The notes below the pieces were generated by a model. It was not told where the DNA came from. It saw only the letters and a program-made list of their open reading frames with translations, and did no database searches. DNA of 41,351 bases from an uncultured Oscillospiraceae bacterium (GTDB lineage: Bacteria; Bacillota_A; Clostridia; Oscillospirales; Oscillospiraceae), in contig CAJTTS010000021.1 of NCBI GenBank assembly GCA_910579155.1, positions 1-41,351 on the forward strand. Direction: 5' to 3'. Numbering within the stretch: position 1 is the first letter of the stretch; every line of letters starts with the position of its first letter. Positions 1 through 6,310 of this stretch are shown here, piece after piece. A program made the position numbers and the translations under genes.

Positions 1-161
1 AAACGCTGAAGGCATCTAAGCGTGAAGCCCCCCCTAAGATAAGATCTCTCATCCTAAATGGAGTAAGGCTCGATGTAGACTATGTCGTTGATAGGCCGGA
101 GATGTAAGCGCAGTGATGCGTTAAGTTGACCGGTACTAATAAGCCGAGGGCTTGACCTTAC
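1..161 (+). rRNA. rrl: 23S ribosomal RNA, 3' end (partial)
   Basis: The first ~160 bases match the conserved 3' end of bacterial 23S rRNA: the segment around 100-158 carries the late-domain VI signature (gcgttaagttgac, cggtactaataagc) followed by the usual end near gcttgacctt. The gene enters from the left edge of the window, so its body and the 16S gene lie outside. The exact 3' end is estimated by analogy and could be off by a few bases. Confidence 0.95.
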
Positions 162-254
162 AATAAGGTGAATGCAGGCTGCTTGTATGGAGTTCACATT
201 GTTCAGTTTTGAGGGTGCGGCAAAGGGAAAGCACTCTGAGCTTGCGACGACGAT

Positions 255-329
255 GGCCCGTTGGTCAAGTGGTTAAGACGGCGGCCTCTCACGCCGCAAA
301 CGGGAGTTCGACTCTCCCACGGGTCACCA
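255..329 (+). tRNA. tRNA-Glu (CTC anticodon)
   Basis: A full cloverleaf can be folded by eye. The acceptor stem pairs 255-261 with 319-325, the anticodon stem is 281-285 with 293-297, and the loop ctctcac gives anticodon CTC at 288-290. The T arm contains gttcgact, and CCA (327-329) is encoded. It lies about 95 bases after 23S and is probably cut from the rRNA transcript. CTC reads GAG, a frequent codon in this genome. Confidence 0.97.
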
Positions 330-336
330 ACTAAAT

Positions 337-412
337 GCACCTTTAGCTCAGTTGGTAGAGCACCTGACTCTTAATCAGGGTGTCCAGGGTTCGAGTCCCT
401 GAAGGTGTACCA
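337..412 (+). tRNA. tRNA-Lys (CTT anticodon)
   Basis: Cloverleaf with acceptor stem 337-343 paired with 402-408, anticodon stem 363-367/375-379, loop ctcttaa and anticodon CTT at 370-372. CCA is encoded at 410-412. Only seven bases separate it from the preceding tRNA-Glu, so the two are clearly co-transcribed. CTT reads AAG. Confidence 0.97.
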
Positions 413-612
413 CTCCCCCTGGAGTGGGGACACACCAGGGGGAGAAAGCAAAGGTTTTAACCGTGAACGCGGTTGAAATAAATAGCGCGGCGAAGCCGCG
501 CAAGGCCAACTCAAAACCTAGTGAAGTGGGGTTGAGTTGGTGGGGAGACACAGCGAAATGAGTGAGCTTTCGCCGAAGGCGGAAGCGAAGGATATGGAGC
601 TTGTGTCTATGA
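413..612 (+). repeat. Hairpin-rich spacer between tRNA-Lys and 5S rRNA
   Basis: This 200-base spacer holds a run of inverted repeats. The clear ones are 413-422 with 435-444 (ctccccctgg arm), 485-491 with 495-501 (gcgcggc around gaa), 506-514 with 532-540 (ccaactcaa arm) and 566-574 with 578-586 (gctttcgcc around gaa). A weaker aaccg/cggtt pair sits near 460-475. Two share a GAA triloop closed by C-G. They could be RNA processing stems or small repetitive palindromes. No credible coding sequence is present. Confidence 0.7.
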
Positions 613-729
613 AGTCGGTGCTGATTGCGGTGAGGGTCCACCCGTTCCCATCCCGAACACGGCAGTTAAGCTCACTCGCGCCGAAAATACTTGGCTGGCG
701 ACGGCCCGGAAAAATAGGTAGTGCCGACA
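613..729 (+). rRNA. rrf: 5S ribosomal RNA
   Basis: The conserved 5S core is visible: a ccacccgttcccat-type segment at about 638-651, then ccgaacacggcagttaagc. The terminal helix I pairs 614-621 (gtcggtgc) with 721-728 (gtgccgac). Length of about 116 bases fits the family. It follows two tRNA genes rather than 23S directly, which is an unusual order. Confidence 0.95.
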
Positions 730-734
730 CAAAA

Positions 735-770
735 GAGATGGACAGTCGAAAGGCTGTCCATCTTCTTTTC
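735..770 (+). terminator. Intrinsic terminator of the rRNA operon
   Basis: Nine-base-pair stem gatggacag (737-745) with ctgtccatc (754-762), loop tcgaaagg, then ttcttttcgtttt. It starts a few bases after 5S and closes the rRNA/tRNA transcript. Confidence 0.9.
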
Positions 771-781
771 GTTTTAAATGC

Positions 782-807
782 AAAAAGCGGCGGGGAAACC
801 GCCGCTT
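782..807 (-). terminator. Intrinsic terminator of yjdF (minus strand)
   Basis: Stem of nine pairs, 785-793 with 799-807 (aagcggcgg/ccgccgctt), five-base loop. Read on the minus strand it is followed by TTTTTGCATTT. It lies 19 bases beyond the yjdF stop codon and faces the rRNA terminator. Confidence 0.85.
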
Positions 808-825
808 CTTGCTGTTGGCGAGGGA

Positions 826-1245
826 CTAGTGTCCCCGGTGCTTCTGCCTGTGTTTCTCCTGCCGAAGGGCGAGCATCCTCTCCTGCTCTACCTTCCGGCG
901 CTCCTTGGAATCCGCCTTGCGCTGCATCTTATTTTGCTCGCGCTGAAGCTGGAGGGCCACCTGGGCTTTGGTGCCCGTGTTTGCGGGCTGGACGGCCTTC
1001 CGGGCCTCCCGTAGCAGGCGCTTTGGATTGGGAATGGGGCCAGCTTTTTGCGCTGTTGTGAGCGGTGGGCTGAATTGCAGCCTCCGATGGTTGCGGAGCA
1101 GCCAAGCCAGAACCTCCTGATCGCGGGGTTCTCGGCCAAAGGTGATCTTGCAGACGCGACAGCCGTCCTCATCCTCCCGCTGGTACAGCCCCACCCAGAA
1201 GGGTGGCTCAAAATACACAGTGAGACTTGCCTTGGAAACGCACAT
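826..1245 (-). CDS. yjdF: YjdF family protein (DUF2992)
   Basis: A 139-residue cytoplasmic protein matching the YjdF family. The N-terminal half is the conserved globular part (residues 1-60: SLTVYFEPPFWVGLYQRE, then FGREPRDQEVLAWL). The C-terminal half is strongly basic and predicted helical (residues 70-139, many K/R/Q/E), as usual in the family. The biochemical role of YjdF is not settled. In Bacillus relatives it is controlled by a riboswitch that senses azaaromatic compounds, which suggests a link to detoxification or resistance. The start is supported by an AAGGAGG ribosome site at 1256-1262 (minus strand). A long structured leader lies upstream and a terminator downstream, so the gene is monocistronic. 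Confidence 0.88.
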   Translation of the reverse strand: MCVSKASLTVYFEPPFWVGLYQREDEDGCRVCKITFGREPRDQEVLAWLLRNHRRLQFSPPLTTAQKAGPIPNPKRLLREARKAVQPANTGTKAQVALQLQREQNKMQRKADSKERRKVEQERMLALRQEKHRQKHRGH

Positions 1246-1377
1246 ATTCAGTTGTCCTCCTTATGATTTCTCCACGGAGAAGGGACAACCAAGGAGGCAG
1301 GTTACTGGCGAGAGGGAGGACTCCCGCGTCCCGACTACCCGACGGGAGCTGTGTTTTTATCTCCGCTTGACATTATA
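1246..1377 (-). promoter_or_regulatory. Promoter and candidate yjdF riboswitch leader
   Basis: On the minus strand a perfect -10 box TATAAT sits at 1372-1377. The -35 is poor (TACATT at 18 bases or TTTACA at 20). Transcription would begin near 1365 and leave a ~120-base leader. The leader contains the stem ctcccg/cgggag enclosing a tcgggtagtcgggac segment, and a later segment (1283-1297) complementary to the ribosome site region 1251-1262. This could hide or free the start of translation. Position in front of yjdF and the G-rich core fit the yjdF (azaaromatic) riboswitch class, but I could not align it to the covariance model. Confidence 0.65.
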
Positions 1378-1399
1378 GTAACACGGCCGGGCTGGAATG

Positions 1400-1431
1400 T
1401 AAAGCAAAGGGCGGCAGACATCCCTGCCGCC
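1400..1431 (-). terminator. Intrinsic terminator after the small Cys-rich gene
   Basis: Eight-base-pair stem 1410-1417 with 1424-1431 (ggcggcag/ctgccgcc). On the minus strand it is followed by a T-rich run (ccctttgcttt). It separates the 71-residue gene from the yjdF promoter. Confidence 0.7.
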
Positions 1432-1491
1432 TCCATTTTTGAACGCCGCATCAGCCTTGGAGCGGGCGCCTTGAAAGCCGAAAGACGAGCC

Positions 1492-1707
1492 TCAAAGGGT
1501 AAAATCCTCGTCTTTGAGGTGCTCAAAGCTGGCCGCCAGGGGTTTTGGAGGCGTGCGTTTCAGGGGGTCGTAGCGAAACCGGCGGCAAGAGCCGGTGCAG
1601 GCTACGATCCCCTTTTTGACGCACATCATCTGCTCCTCGTCCAAGGGAGTGCCCCACTGACAGTAGCCGCAGCGCGGGTCGATTTTTTTATCAAACAGGC
1701 TGGCCAT
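1492..1707 (-). CDS. Small Cys-rich protein, probable zinc-binding
   Basis: A 71-residue cytoplasmic protein with four cysteines arranged as CGYC near residues 13-16, then C29, C37 and C41, which could hold one metal ion. The sequence opening FDKKIDPRCGYC and the GTPLDEEQMMC stretch look like a small family I associate with Oscillospiraceae, with no assigned function. A ribosome site AAGGAG lies about ten bases before the ATG. No neighbour on the same strand is close enough to make a firm operon call; ylbJ ends 43 bases upstream of it and could read through. Function unknown. Confidence 0.75.
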   Translation of the reverse strand: MASLFDKKIDPRCGYCQWGTPLDEEQMMCVKKGIVACTGSCRRFRYDPLKRTPPKPLAASFEHLKDEDFTL

Positions 1708-1750
1708 CCCTTGATCGCTCCTTAACTCATTTACGTCTATGCTGAGTTAA

Positions 1751-2923
1751 TTATACACGATAATGCGGCAAATTGCTACATTTATTTCGCCAAAGCGACC
1801 GGCATAACGCAGCCAAAATGAGCCACCCAGCCAGCGCGGCCAGTGAGGAGGCAGCCAAGGCGGTAGAAAAGTCCATGGCGGCGATGGAATCGGCCTGATC
1901 CGCCAGGTATTCCGACACCGGGGCGGACAGAGGGAACAGCCGGGTGAGGCACCAGGTAAGCGCGGCGGCGATCAAGCCATGGCAGAGCTTTCCCAGGAGA
2001 TACGTTTTGGCGGACAGACCACTGTCCACCAGGAAAGACAGCACCTGACAGTGGACGGACAACCCCGCCCACCCCAGCATGAACGCCGCCATGGAGACCC
2101 GCCCCGCAAAATGGGCGCCGCCCTGAAGCGAGGAAACACCGGAGGACAGTTCCAGCAGCCCAGCCACCAGCCGCCGGGCCCACTCCGGTTCAAAACCGGC
2201 CATTGCCAGCAGCTTTGCTAAGGCGGTGAACACGCCATATGCGGACAGAAGTTGGAGTACGACCGCGAAGAATACCACAAATGCGCAGATGTTCAAGGTG
2301 CTTTGCAGTGAGCGCGTCACTGCACCGGTAAAGGCTGCGGGGATGGTGACGGCTTCGATGGGCTTGGTTCTAGACCGGGATTTGCGCTTGCGCTCATTCC
2401 CGCCGTAAAAGCGAAACAACAATCCCACCAGCAGCGACGCCAGGGCATGAGTGAGGTAGAGCAGCAGGCCCACCCGGCTGTCCCCGAAGACCCCGGCGCC
2501 CACAACGCCCAGGATAAAGGCCGGACCGGAGTTGTTGCAGAAGGAGAGCAACCGCTCCGCCTCCCTCTTGGAGCACAGGCCCTGCTGATAGAGTTGGAGA
2601 GCGGTCCGCGCCCCTACTGGATAGCCGCCAATAAAGCCCAGCGCTACCGCCGCCGCGCAGCTTCCGCTTACCCGGAACAGGGGACGCATCAGTCCTTCCA
2701 GCGCCCGGCCCAGATAGGCCGCCAGGCCCAGGTCCACCACCAAGGAGGACAGCACGAAAAAAGGAAACAGGGAGGGGACGATGACGTTGAAACACAGTGT
2801 GAGCCCGTCCTTGGCCCCGGCGATGGCCTGGTCGGGAGCGGCCACCAACCCCACCGTGGCCGCCAACAGGGCAAGCCCCACCAGCGTGTCCCGAACCTTC
2901 TTTTCCCTGAGCAATCTCAGCAC
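1751..2923 (-). CDS. ylbJ: YlbJ-like sporulation membrane protein (nucleoside-recognition/Gate domain)
   Basis: A 390-residue polytopic membrane protein matching YlbJ, a sporulation protein with the nucleoside-recognition (Gate) fold. The family motifs seen are FNVIVPSLFPFFVLSSL near the first third, ALGFIGGYPVGARTA, and LSFCNNSGPAFILGVVG, each of which is characteristic. About eight hydrophobic segments are visible. I chose the GTG start at 2923 because a GGGGGTGAT ribosome-site-like element precedes it and the protein then begins VLRLLREKK before the first membrane segment. The longer frame, back to 3010, adds 29 residues of low-complexity Arg/Pro-rich sequence unlike the family. Expected to act in forespore or mother-cell membranes during spore formation. 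Confidence 0.82.
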   Translation of the reverse strand: MLRLLREKKVRDTLVGLALLAATVGLVAAPDQAIAGAKDGLTLCFNVIVPSLFPFFVLSSLVVDLGLAAYLGRALEGLMRPLFRVSGSCAAAVALGFIGGYPVGARTALQLYQQGLCSKREAERLLSFCNNSGPAFILGVVGAGVFGDSRVGLLLYLTHALASLLVGLLFRFYGGNERKRKSRSRTKPIEAVTIPAAFTGAVTRSLQSTLNICAFVVFFAVVLQLLSAYGVFTALAKLLAMAGFEPEWARRLVAGLLELSSGVSSLQGGAHFAGRVSMAAFMLGWAGLSVHCQVLSFLVDSGLSAKTYLLGKLCHGLIAAALTWCLTRLFPLSAPVSEYLADQADSIAAMDFSTALAASSLAALAGWLILAALCRSLWRNKCSNLPHYRV

Positions 2924-2996
2924 GCCATCACCCCCATAGGGGAATGCTATGCAGAGCGGCGGCGGAGCTTGCCTGTCCCTCCCAAATCTTTTACCG

Positions 2997-3019
2997 TGCC
3001 CGGTACACAATACCGGGCA
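2997..3019. repeat. Inverted repeat upstream of the DUF2804 promoter
   Basis: A perfect nine-base inverted repeat, tgcccggta (2997-3005) and taccgggca (3011-3019), around a five-base spacer. It sits eight bases upstream of the -35 box at 3027 and has no T run on either side, so an operator is more likely than a terminator. Confidence 0.5.
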
Positions 3020-3026
3020 ATTACCC

Positions 3027-3055
3027 TTGGCTATCCGCGTATGCTGTGATATAAT
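3027..3055 (+). promoter_or_regulatory. Promoter of the DUF2804 gene
   Basis: -35 TTGGCT (3027-3032), spacer of 17, -10 TATAAT (3050-3055). The start codon is about 54 bases further on. Confidence 0.8.
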
Positions 3056-3108
3056 AATTTCACAAATACGGTACGCAAGAGAACCTGAATTTTGTGGGAG
3101 GTAACTAT

Positions 3109-4140
3109 ATGCAGTATGAGATCACCGAGCAAATCCCCCTGCTGGACGGGCAGGGGAACCTCACCCGGGCAGGTTATGCCAAGCGTTTACTGCCGGTGTA
3201 CGACCGGAAAAAAGTCCGGGGCGGCATCACCCGATTGAAAGAGTGGGACTATTACTACATCGGGAACGAGCGCTTTGGGGTGGCCCTCACGGTGGCCGAC
3301 AACAGCTATATGGGCCTTGACTCCATCTCGTTTCTGTCCTTTGAGGGGGAGCCCTGGGAGATCACAAAAAGCCCCATGTCGGTATTTCCCATGGGCAGGA
3401 CCGGTCTGCCATCCACCTCGGCGGCGGGAATCACCGCCGGTTCCGGCAAAAAGCACGCCATTTTGTTCCAGGTGGCGGACGGCCAGCGAAATCTCACCGC
3501 CCACATGGAAAATTTCAAGGATGGCCAACCCATCGACGTCCACATTGTCCTGTCGGACGAGCCGGCGGAGTCCATGGTCATCTGCACCCCTTTCGAGAAG
3601 AAGGCCCATTTCTACTACAACCAGAAGATCAATTGCATGAGGGCCAGGGGCACAGTGCGCATCGGCGGGGAAGAATACCGCTTTGAGCCGGACGGCTCCT
3701 TCGGGGTGTTGGATTGGGGACGGGGGGTGTGGACCTACCACAACACCTGGTACTGGGGTTCCGCTTCCGGGCTGGCGGACGGGGTGGACTTTGGGTTTAA
3801 CATCGGTTATGGCTTTGGAGATACCTCTGCCGCCACGGAAAACATGCTGTTTTACAACGGAAAGGCTCACAAGCTGTCCAAGGTGGATTTCGGCATCCCC
3901 ATGAAGGGCGGAAAAGAGGATTATATGAAGCCCTGGAGGTTCACCAGCGACGATGGGCGCTTTGAAATGGATTTTATCCCGGTCATCGACCGGGCCTCCT
4001 GCACGGACGTGAAGCTCATCAAGAGCGACCAGCACCAGGTGTTCGGCCGGTTCAGCGGCACGGCGGTGCTGGACGACGGGACCAGGCTCCAGGTGCGGGA
4101 CCTGATGGGATTTGCCGAAAAGGTGGAGAACAAGTGGTAG
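3109..4140 (+). CDS. DUF2804 domain protein
   Basis: A 343-residue protein covering the whole length of the DUF2804 family. Recognisable segments are the opening EITEQIPLLDGQGNLTRAG, the KEWDYYYIG block near residue 45, and the conserved GVLDWGRGVWTYHNTWYW stretch near residue 205. No signal peptide or membrane segment is seen, so it should be cytoplasmic. The family is linked by structure prediction to calycin/lipocalin-like beta barrels, and its reaction is not known. The ATG at 3109 follows a GGGAGGT ribosome site; an in-frame GTG at 3094 overlaps that site and is unlikely. It has its own promoter, and the small gene at 4168 follows 27 bases later. Confidence 0.85.
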   Translation: MQYEITEQIPLLDGQGNLTRAGYAKRLLPVYDRKKVRGGITRLKEWDYYYIGNERFGVALTVADNSYMGLDSISFLSFEGEPWEITKSPMSVFPMGRTGLPSTSAAGITAGSGKKHAILFQVADGQRNLTAHMENFKDGQPIDVHIVLSDEPAESMVICTPFEKKAHFYYNQKINCMRARGTVRIGGEEYRFEPDGSFGVLDWGRGVWTYHNTWYWGSASGLADGVDFGFNIGYGFGDTSAATENMLFYNGKAHKLSKVDFGIPMKGGKEDYMKPWRFTSDDGRFEMDFIPVIDRASCTDVKLIKSDQHQVFGRFSGTAVLDDGTRLQVRDLMGFAEKVENKW

Positions 4141-4167
4141 AAATTGATTTTGAAAGGGGAATAGGCA

Positions 4168-4557
4168 ATGAAGCCGTGGCTATGCTTTTTCATGGTGGCT
4201 GCCTGCGCCGGGATATATTTTTTGTATCGCCAAGGCATTGCGGCGTCAAAACAGATACAAGCGACTTTATACATATTTCAGCCGGGCAAAGGGGCGGACC
4301 GGGCAACGCTGGATTCCTGCACTGGATGGACCAGGCATGTGGGTAGATTCCATAGAAGCGGAACCTATGAGTTTACCTTTGACAGCCAACTGTCGAAAGG
4401 GGACGTAGACGTTGTCTTGCTGGACGGGGAAAAACAGCAGCTATTGCGGCTGGACCGGCAGTCCCCTGCCGGAAGCGTAGAAATAGACGGGGAAAACAAA
4501 TATTATCTCCGTTGGGAGTTTAAAAACGCTACGGGAAAATGCGAATTGCACTGGTAA
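4168..4557 (+). CDS. Small membrane-anchored hypothetical protein
   Basis: A 129-residue protein with an N-terminal hydrophobic segment (residues 3-20, MVAACAGIYFLY) and a beta-rich exported part. The segment FHRSGTYEFTFDSQLSKGD, then VDVVLLDGEKQQLLRLD and YYLRWEFKNATGKCELHW, looks like a small beta-sandwich. Two cysteines near residues 51 and 127 could form a disulfide bond. The ribosome site GAAAGGGG lies just upstream. It follows the DUF2804 gene closely and may share its promoter. I do not recognise a family. Confidence 0.7.
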   Translation: MKPWLCFFMVAACAGIYFLYRQGIAASKQIQATLYIFQPGKGADRATLDSCTGWTRHVGRFHRSGTYEFTFDSQLSKGDVDVVLLDGEKQQLLRLDRQSPAGSVEIDGENKYYLRWEFKNATGKCELHW

Positions 4558-4644
4558 GGAAAAGATCGGGAGGGCAGTTGTCCACGGAGGGCGGCTGCCC
4601 TGCTCTGACGCTTTAACGCGGAAAAATTTTCTCGAAAAAGGGGG

Positions 4645-4673
4645 TTGACAAATGGCCGCTCGCCGCATATAAT
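4645..4673 (+). promoter_or_regulatory. Strong promoter of the Trp T-box operon
   Basis: Consensus on both boxes: -35 TTGACA (4645-4650), 17-base spacer, -10 TATAAT (4668-4673). Transcription should start near 4680, leaving a ~365-base leader. Confidence 0.92.
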
Positions 4674-4679
4674 AACCAC

Positions 4680-4967
4680 AACAACCAAACAGCAGTAAAC
4701 CAGTGACGGAGAGAAGTACCCGGCGCGGCAAACCTTCAGAGAGCCCCCGATGGTGGGAACGGGGCGGCGAGCGGTCGGCGAATGGACTTCGGAGGGCGGA
4801 CCGAACGGTGGCGATGCCAAGTAGGGACCGACGGGTTTCCCACCCGTTATCCATCGGGGCGCGTATGATGGTACGCGTAAGCGAGCGGACGTTTTATAAC
4901 GTCAATTTGGGTGGTATCGCAGGAGCAGCAGCTTTTGTCTCATGTGTGGGGCAGAGGCTTTTTTATT
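4680..4967 (+). ncRNA. T-box leader, tryptophan specific (UGG specifier)
   Basis: The leader shows the T-box landmarks in order: the ggagagaagta element near 4707, an apical cagagagc loop near 4737, the gatggtgggaacgggg segment, a specifier region ggcgaaTGGacttcgg with UGG at 4783-4785, and a T-box core TTGGGTGGTATCGC at 4907-4920. A terminator follows (see next entry). UGG is the sole Trp codon, so uncharged tRNA-Trp should bind and favour antitermination. The core differs slightly from the usual AGGGTGGTACCGCG. The leader controls the ABC importer that follows. Confidence 0.9.
4930..4967 (+). terminator. Conditional terminator of the T-box
   Basis: Twelve-position stem agcttttgtctc (4930-4941) with ggggcagaggct (4948-4959), containing G-U pairs, then ttttttattt. 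It lies just after the T-box core and would form when tRNA-Trp is charged. Confidence 0.8.
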
Positions 4968-5044
4968 TGCCTTTTCCTCCCCGGCCCCGGCAAGGCCAAG
5001 GGTTCATCTGCCGCCCACAATCATATAATATGGAGGAAAACACC

Positions 5045-6181
5045 ATGAAAATCCGCAATGTCATCAAGAAGTTCTTTGCTCTGACCGCCGCCGGGGCCAT
5101 GACGCTCTCCCTGTGCGCCTGCTCCAATGATAATGTCCAAGTGACGGCCCAGTCCCAGAGCGGTGAGTCCCAGAACGTGGACGGCAGCCAGGCCCCCAGC
5201 GACAACGCCCAGCAGCCTTCTGGAGAAGCCGACTATACCATCGGCATCTGCAACTATGTGGACGACGCATCCCTGAACCAGATCAACGAGAACATCCAGG
5301 CCCGGCTGGCGGAGATCGGTGAGGAGAGGGGCGTCACCTTCCACATCGACTATGAGAACCCCAACGGCGACGCCACCGTCATGAGCCAGGTCATCGCCAA
5401 CTTCCAGGCCGACAAGGTGGACCTGATGGTGGGCATCGCCACCCCTGTGGCCATGGCCATGCAGGCTGCCACAGGGGACAGCAGGACCCCCGTGGTGTTC
5501 TCCGCCGTGTCCGACCCGGTGGGCGCGGAGCTGGTAGCCTCCCTGGACGCCCCCGGGGCCAACATCACCGGCACCTCCGATTTCCTGGACACCAACTCCA
5601 TCATGGAGCTGATCTTCGCGGTCAACCCCGGCGCGGATAAGATCGGCCTGCTGTACAACGTGGGTGAGGATTCCTCCAAGGCCCCCATCGCCCACGCCAA
5701 GGAGTACCTGGACGCCAAGGGAATTGAGTACGTGGAGCGCACCGGCACCAACGCCGCCGAGGTGCAGCAGGCTGCCCAGGCCCTGGTCAGCGACGGGGTG
5801 GACGCGGTATTTACCCCCACCGACAACACCATCATGAAGTCTGAGCTGGCCATCTACGAGATTTTCACCGGCGCCAAAATCCCCCACTACACCGGCGCGG
5901 ACTCCTTCGCTCTGAACGGCGCGTTCCTGGGCTACGGCGTGGACTACGCCAACCTGGGCCGCGAGACCGCCGACATGATCGCCGCCATCCTGCTGGACGG
6001 TGCGGACCCCGCCTCCATGGCCGTCAAGACCTTTGACAACGGCACCGCAACTGTCAATACCGAGACCTGTGAGGCCCTGGGCCTGGACTACGATGAGATC
6101 GAGGCGTTGTTCGCGCCCCTGTGTACCAAGGTGCAGGCCATCACCACCGCCGAGGAGTTTGGCGACCTGAACAACGGCTGA
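5045..6181 (+). CDS. trpX: ABC transporter substrate-binding lipoprotein (TrpX-like)
   Basis: A 378-residue secreted binding protein of the ABC_sub_bind family. The N terminus is a lipoprotein signal with basic residues 2-9, a hydrophobic core and LCAC with Cys26 as the lipid site, then an S/Q/N-rich linker to about residue 55. The binding fold begins at YTIGICNYVDDASLNQIN and shows the family segments IGIATPVAMAMQAAT, PVVFSAVSDPVGA and GTSDFLDT. An ATG follows the ribosome site ggagg at 5034-5038; the longer frame upstream is only T-box leader. First gene of a three-gene importer. The Trp T-box makes tryptophan, or a precursor of it, the best-supported substrate, in line with the predicted TrpXYZ systems of Firmicutes. 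Confidence 0.88.
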   Translation: MKIRNVIKKFFALTAAGAMTLSLCACSNDNVQVTAQSQSGESQNVDGSQAPSDNAQQPSGEADYTIGICNYVDDASLNQINENIQARLAEIGEERGVTFHIDYENPNGDATVMSQVIANFQADKVDLMVGIATPVAMAMQAATGDSRTPVVFSAVSDPVGAELVASLDAPGANITGTSDFLDTNSIMELIFAVNPGADKIGLLYNVGEDSSKAPIAHAKEYLDAKGIEYVERTGTNAAEVQQAAQALVSDGVDAVFTPTDNTIMKSELAIYEIFTGAKIPHYTGADSFALNGAFLGYGVDYANLGRETADMIAAILLDGADPASMAVKTFDNGTATVNTETCEALGLDYDEIEALFAPLCTKVQAITTAEEFGDLNNG

Positions 6182-6235
6182 GTTACTTTCTTTTGAAAAA
6201 AGAAAGTAACCAAAGAAAATTTTGGACTGCGCACT
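6182..6235 (+). repeat. Dispersed A/T-rich hairpin repeat, copy 1
   Basis: Immediately after the trpX stop, gttactttctttt pairs with aaaagaaagtaac (6182-6210), followed by caaagaaaattttggactgc. A related copy is found at the end of tex (11526-11574). It is not followed by a clean T run, so termination would be partial. It may balance expression of the binding protein over the downstream permease. Confidence 0.7.
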
Positions 6236-6261
6236 TCTGTGCGAGGAGGGAAAAGGGGCCG

Positions 6262-6278
6262 GGGGCTTCCCCCGGTCC
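6262..6278 (+). other. GC-rich hairpin between trpX and trpY
   Basis: A stem ccggggg/cccccgg around ctt lies within gggccgggggcttcccccggtccc, shortly before the trpY ribosome site. No T run follows. Possibly an RNA stabiliser or ribosome-access element. Confidence 0.5.
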
Positions 6279-6310
6279 CTCAAAGCGAGTTTTAGAAGGA
6301 GGGACTTCTC

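Noticed and set aside
375..730. Short minus-strand frames over tRNA-Lys and 5S rRNA
   Set aside because: They overlap structural RNA genes; such frames are a common annotation artefact.
4703..5044. N-terminal extension of trpX
   Set aside because: The frame stays open through the T-box leader, but the RNA structure, terminator, ribosome site and lipoprotein signal all place the start at 5045.
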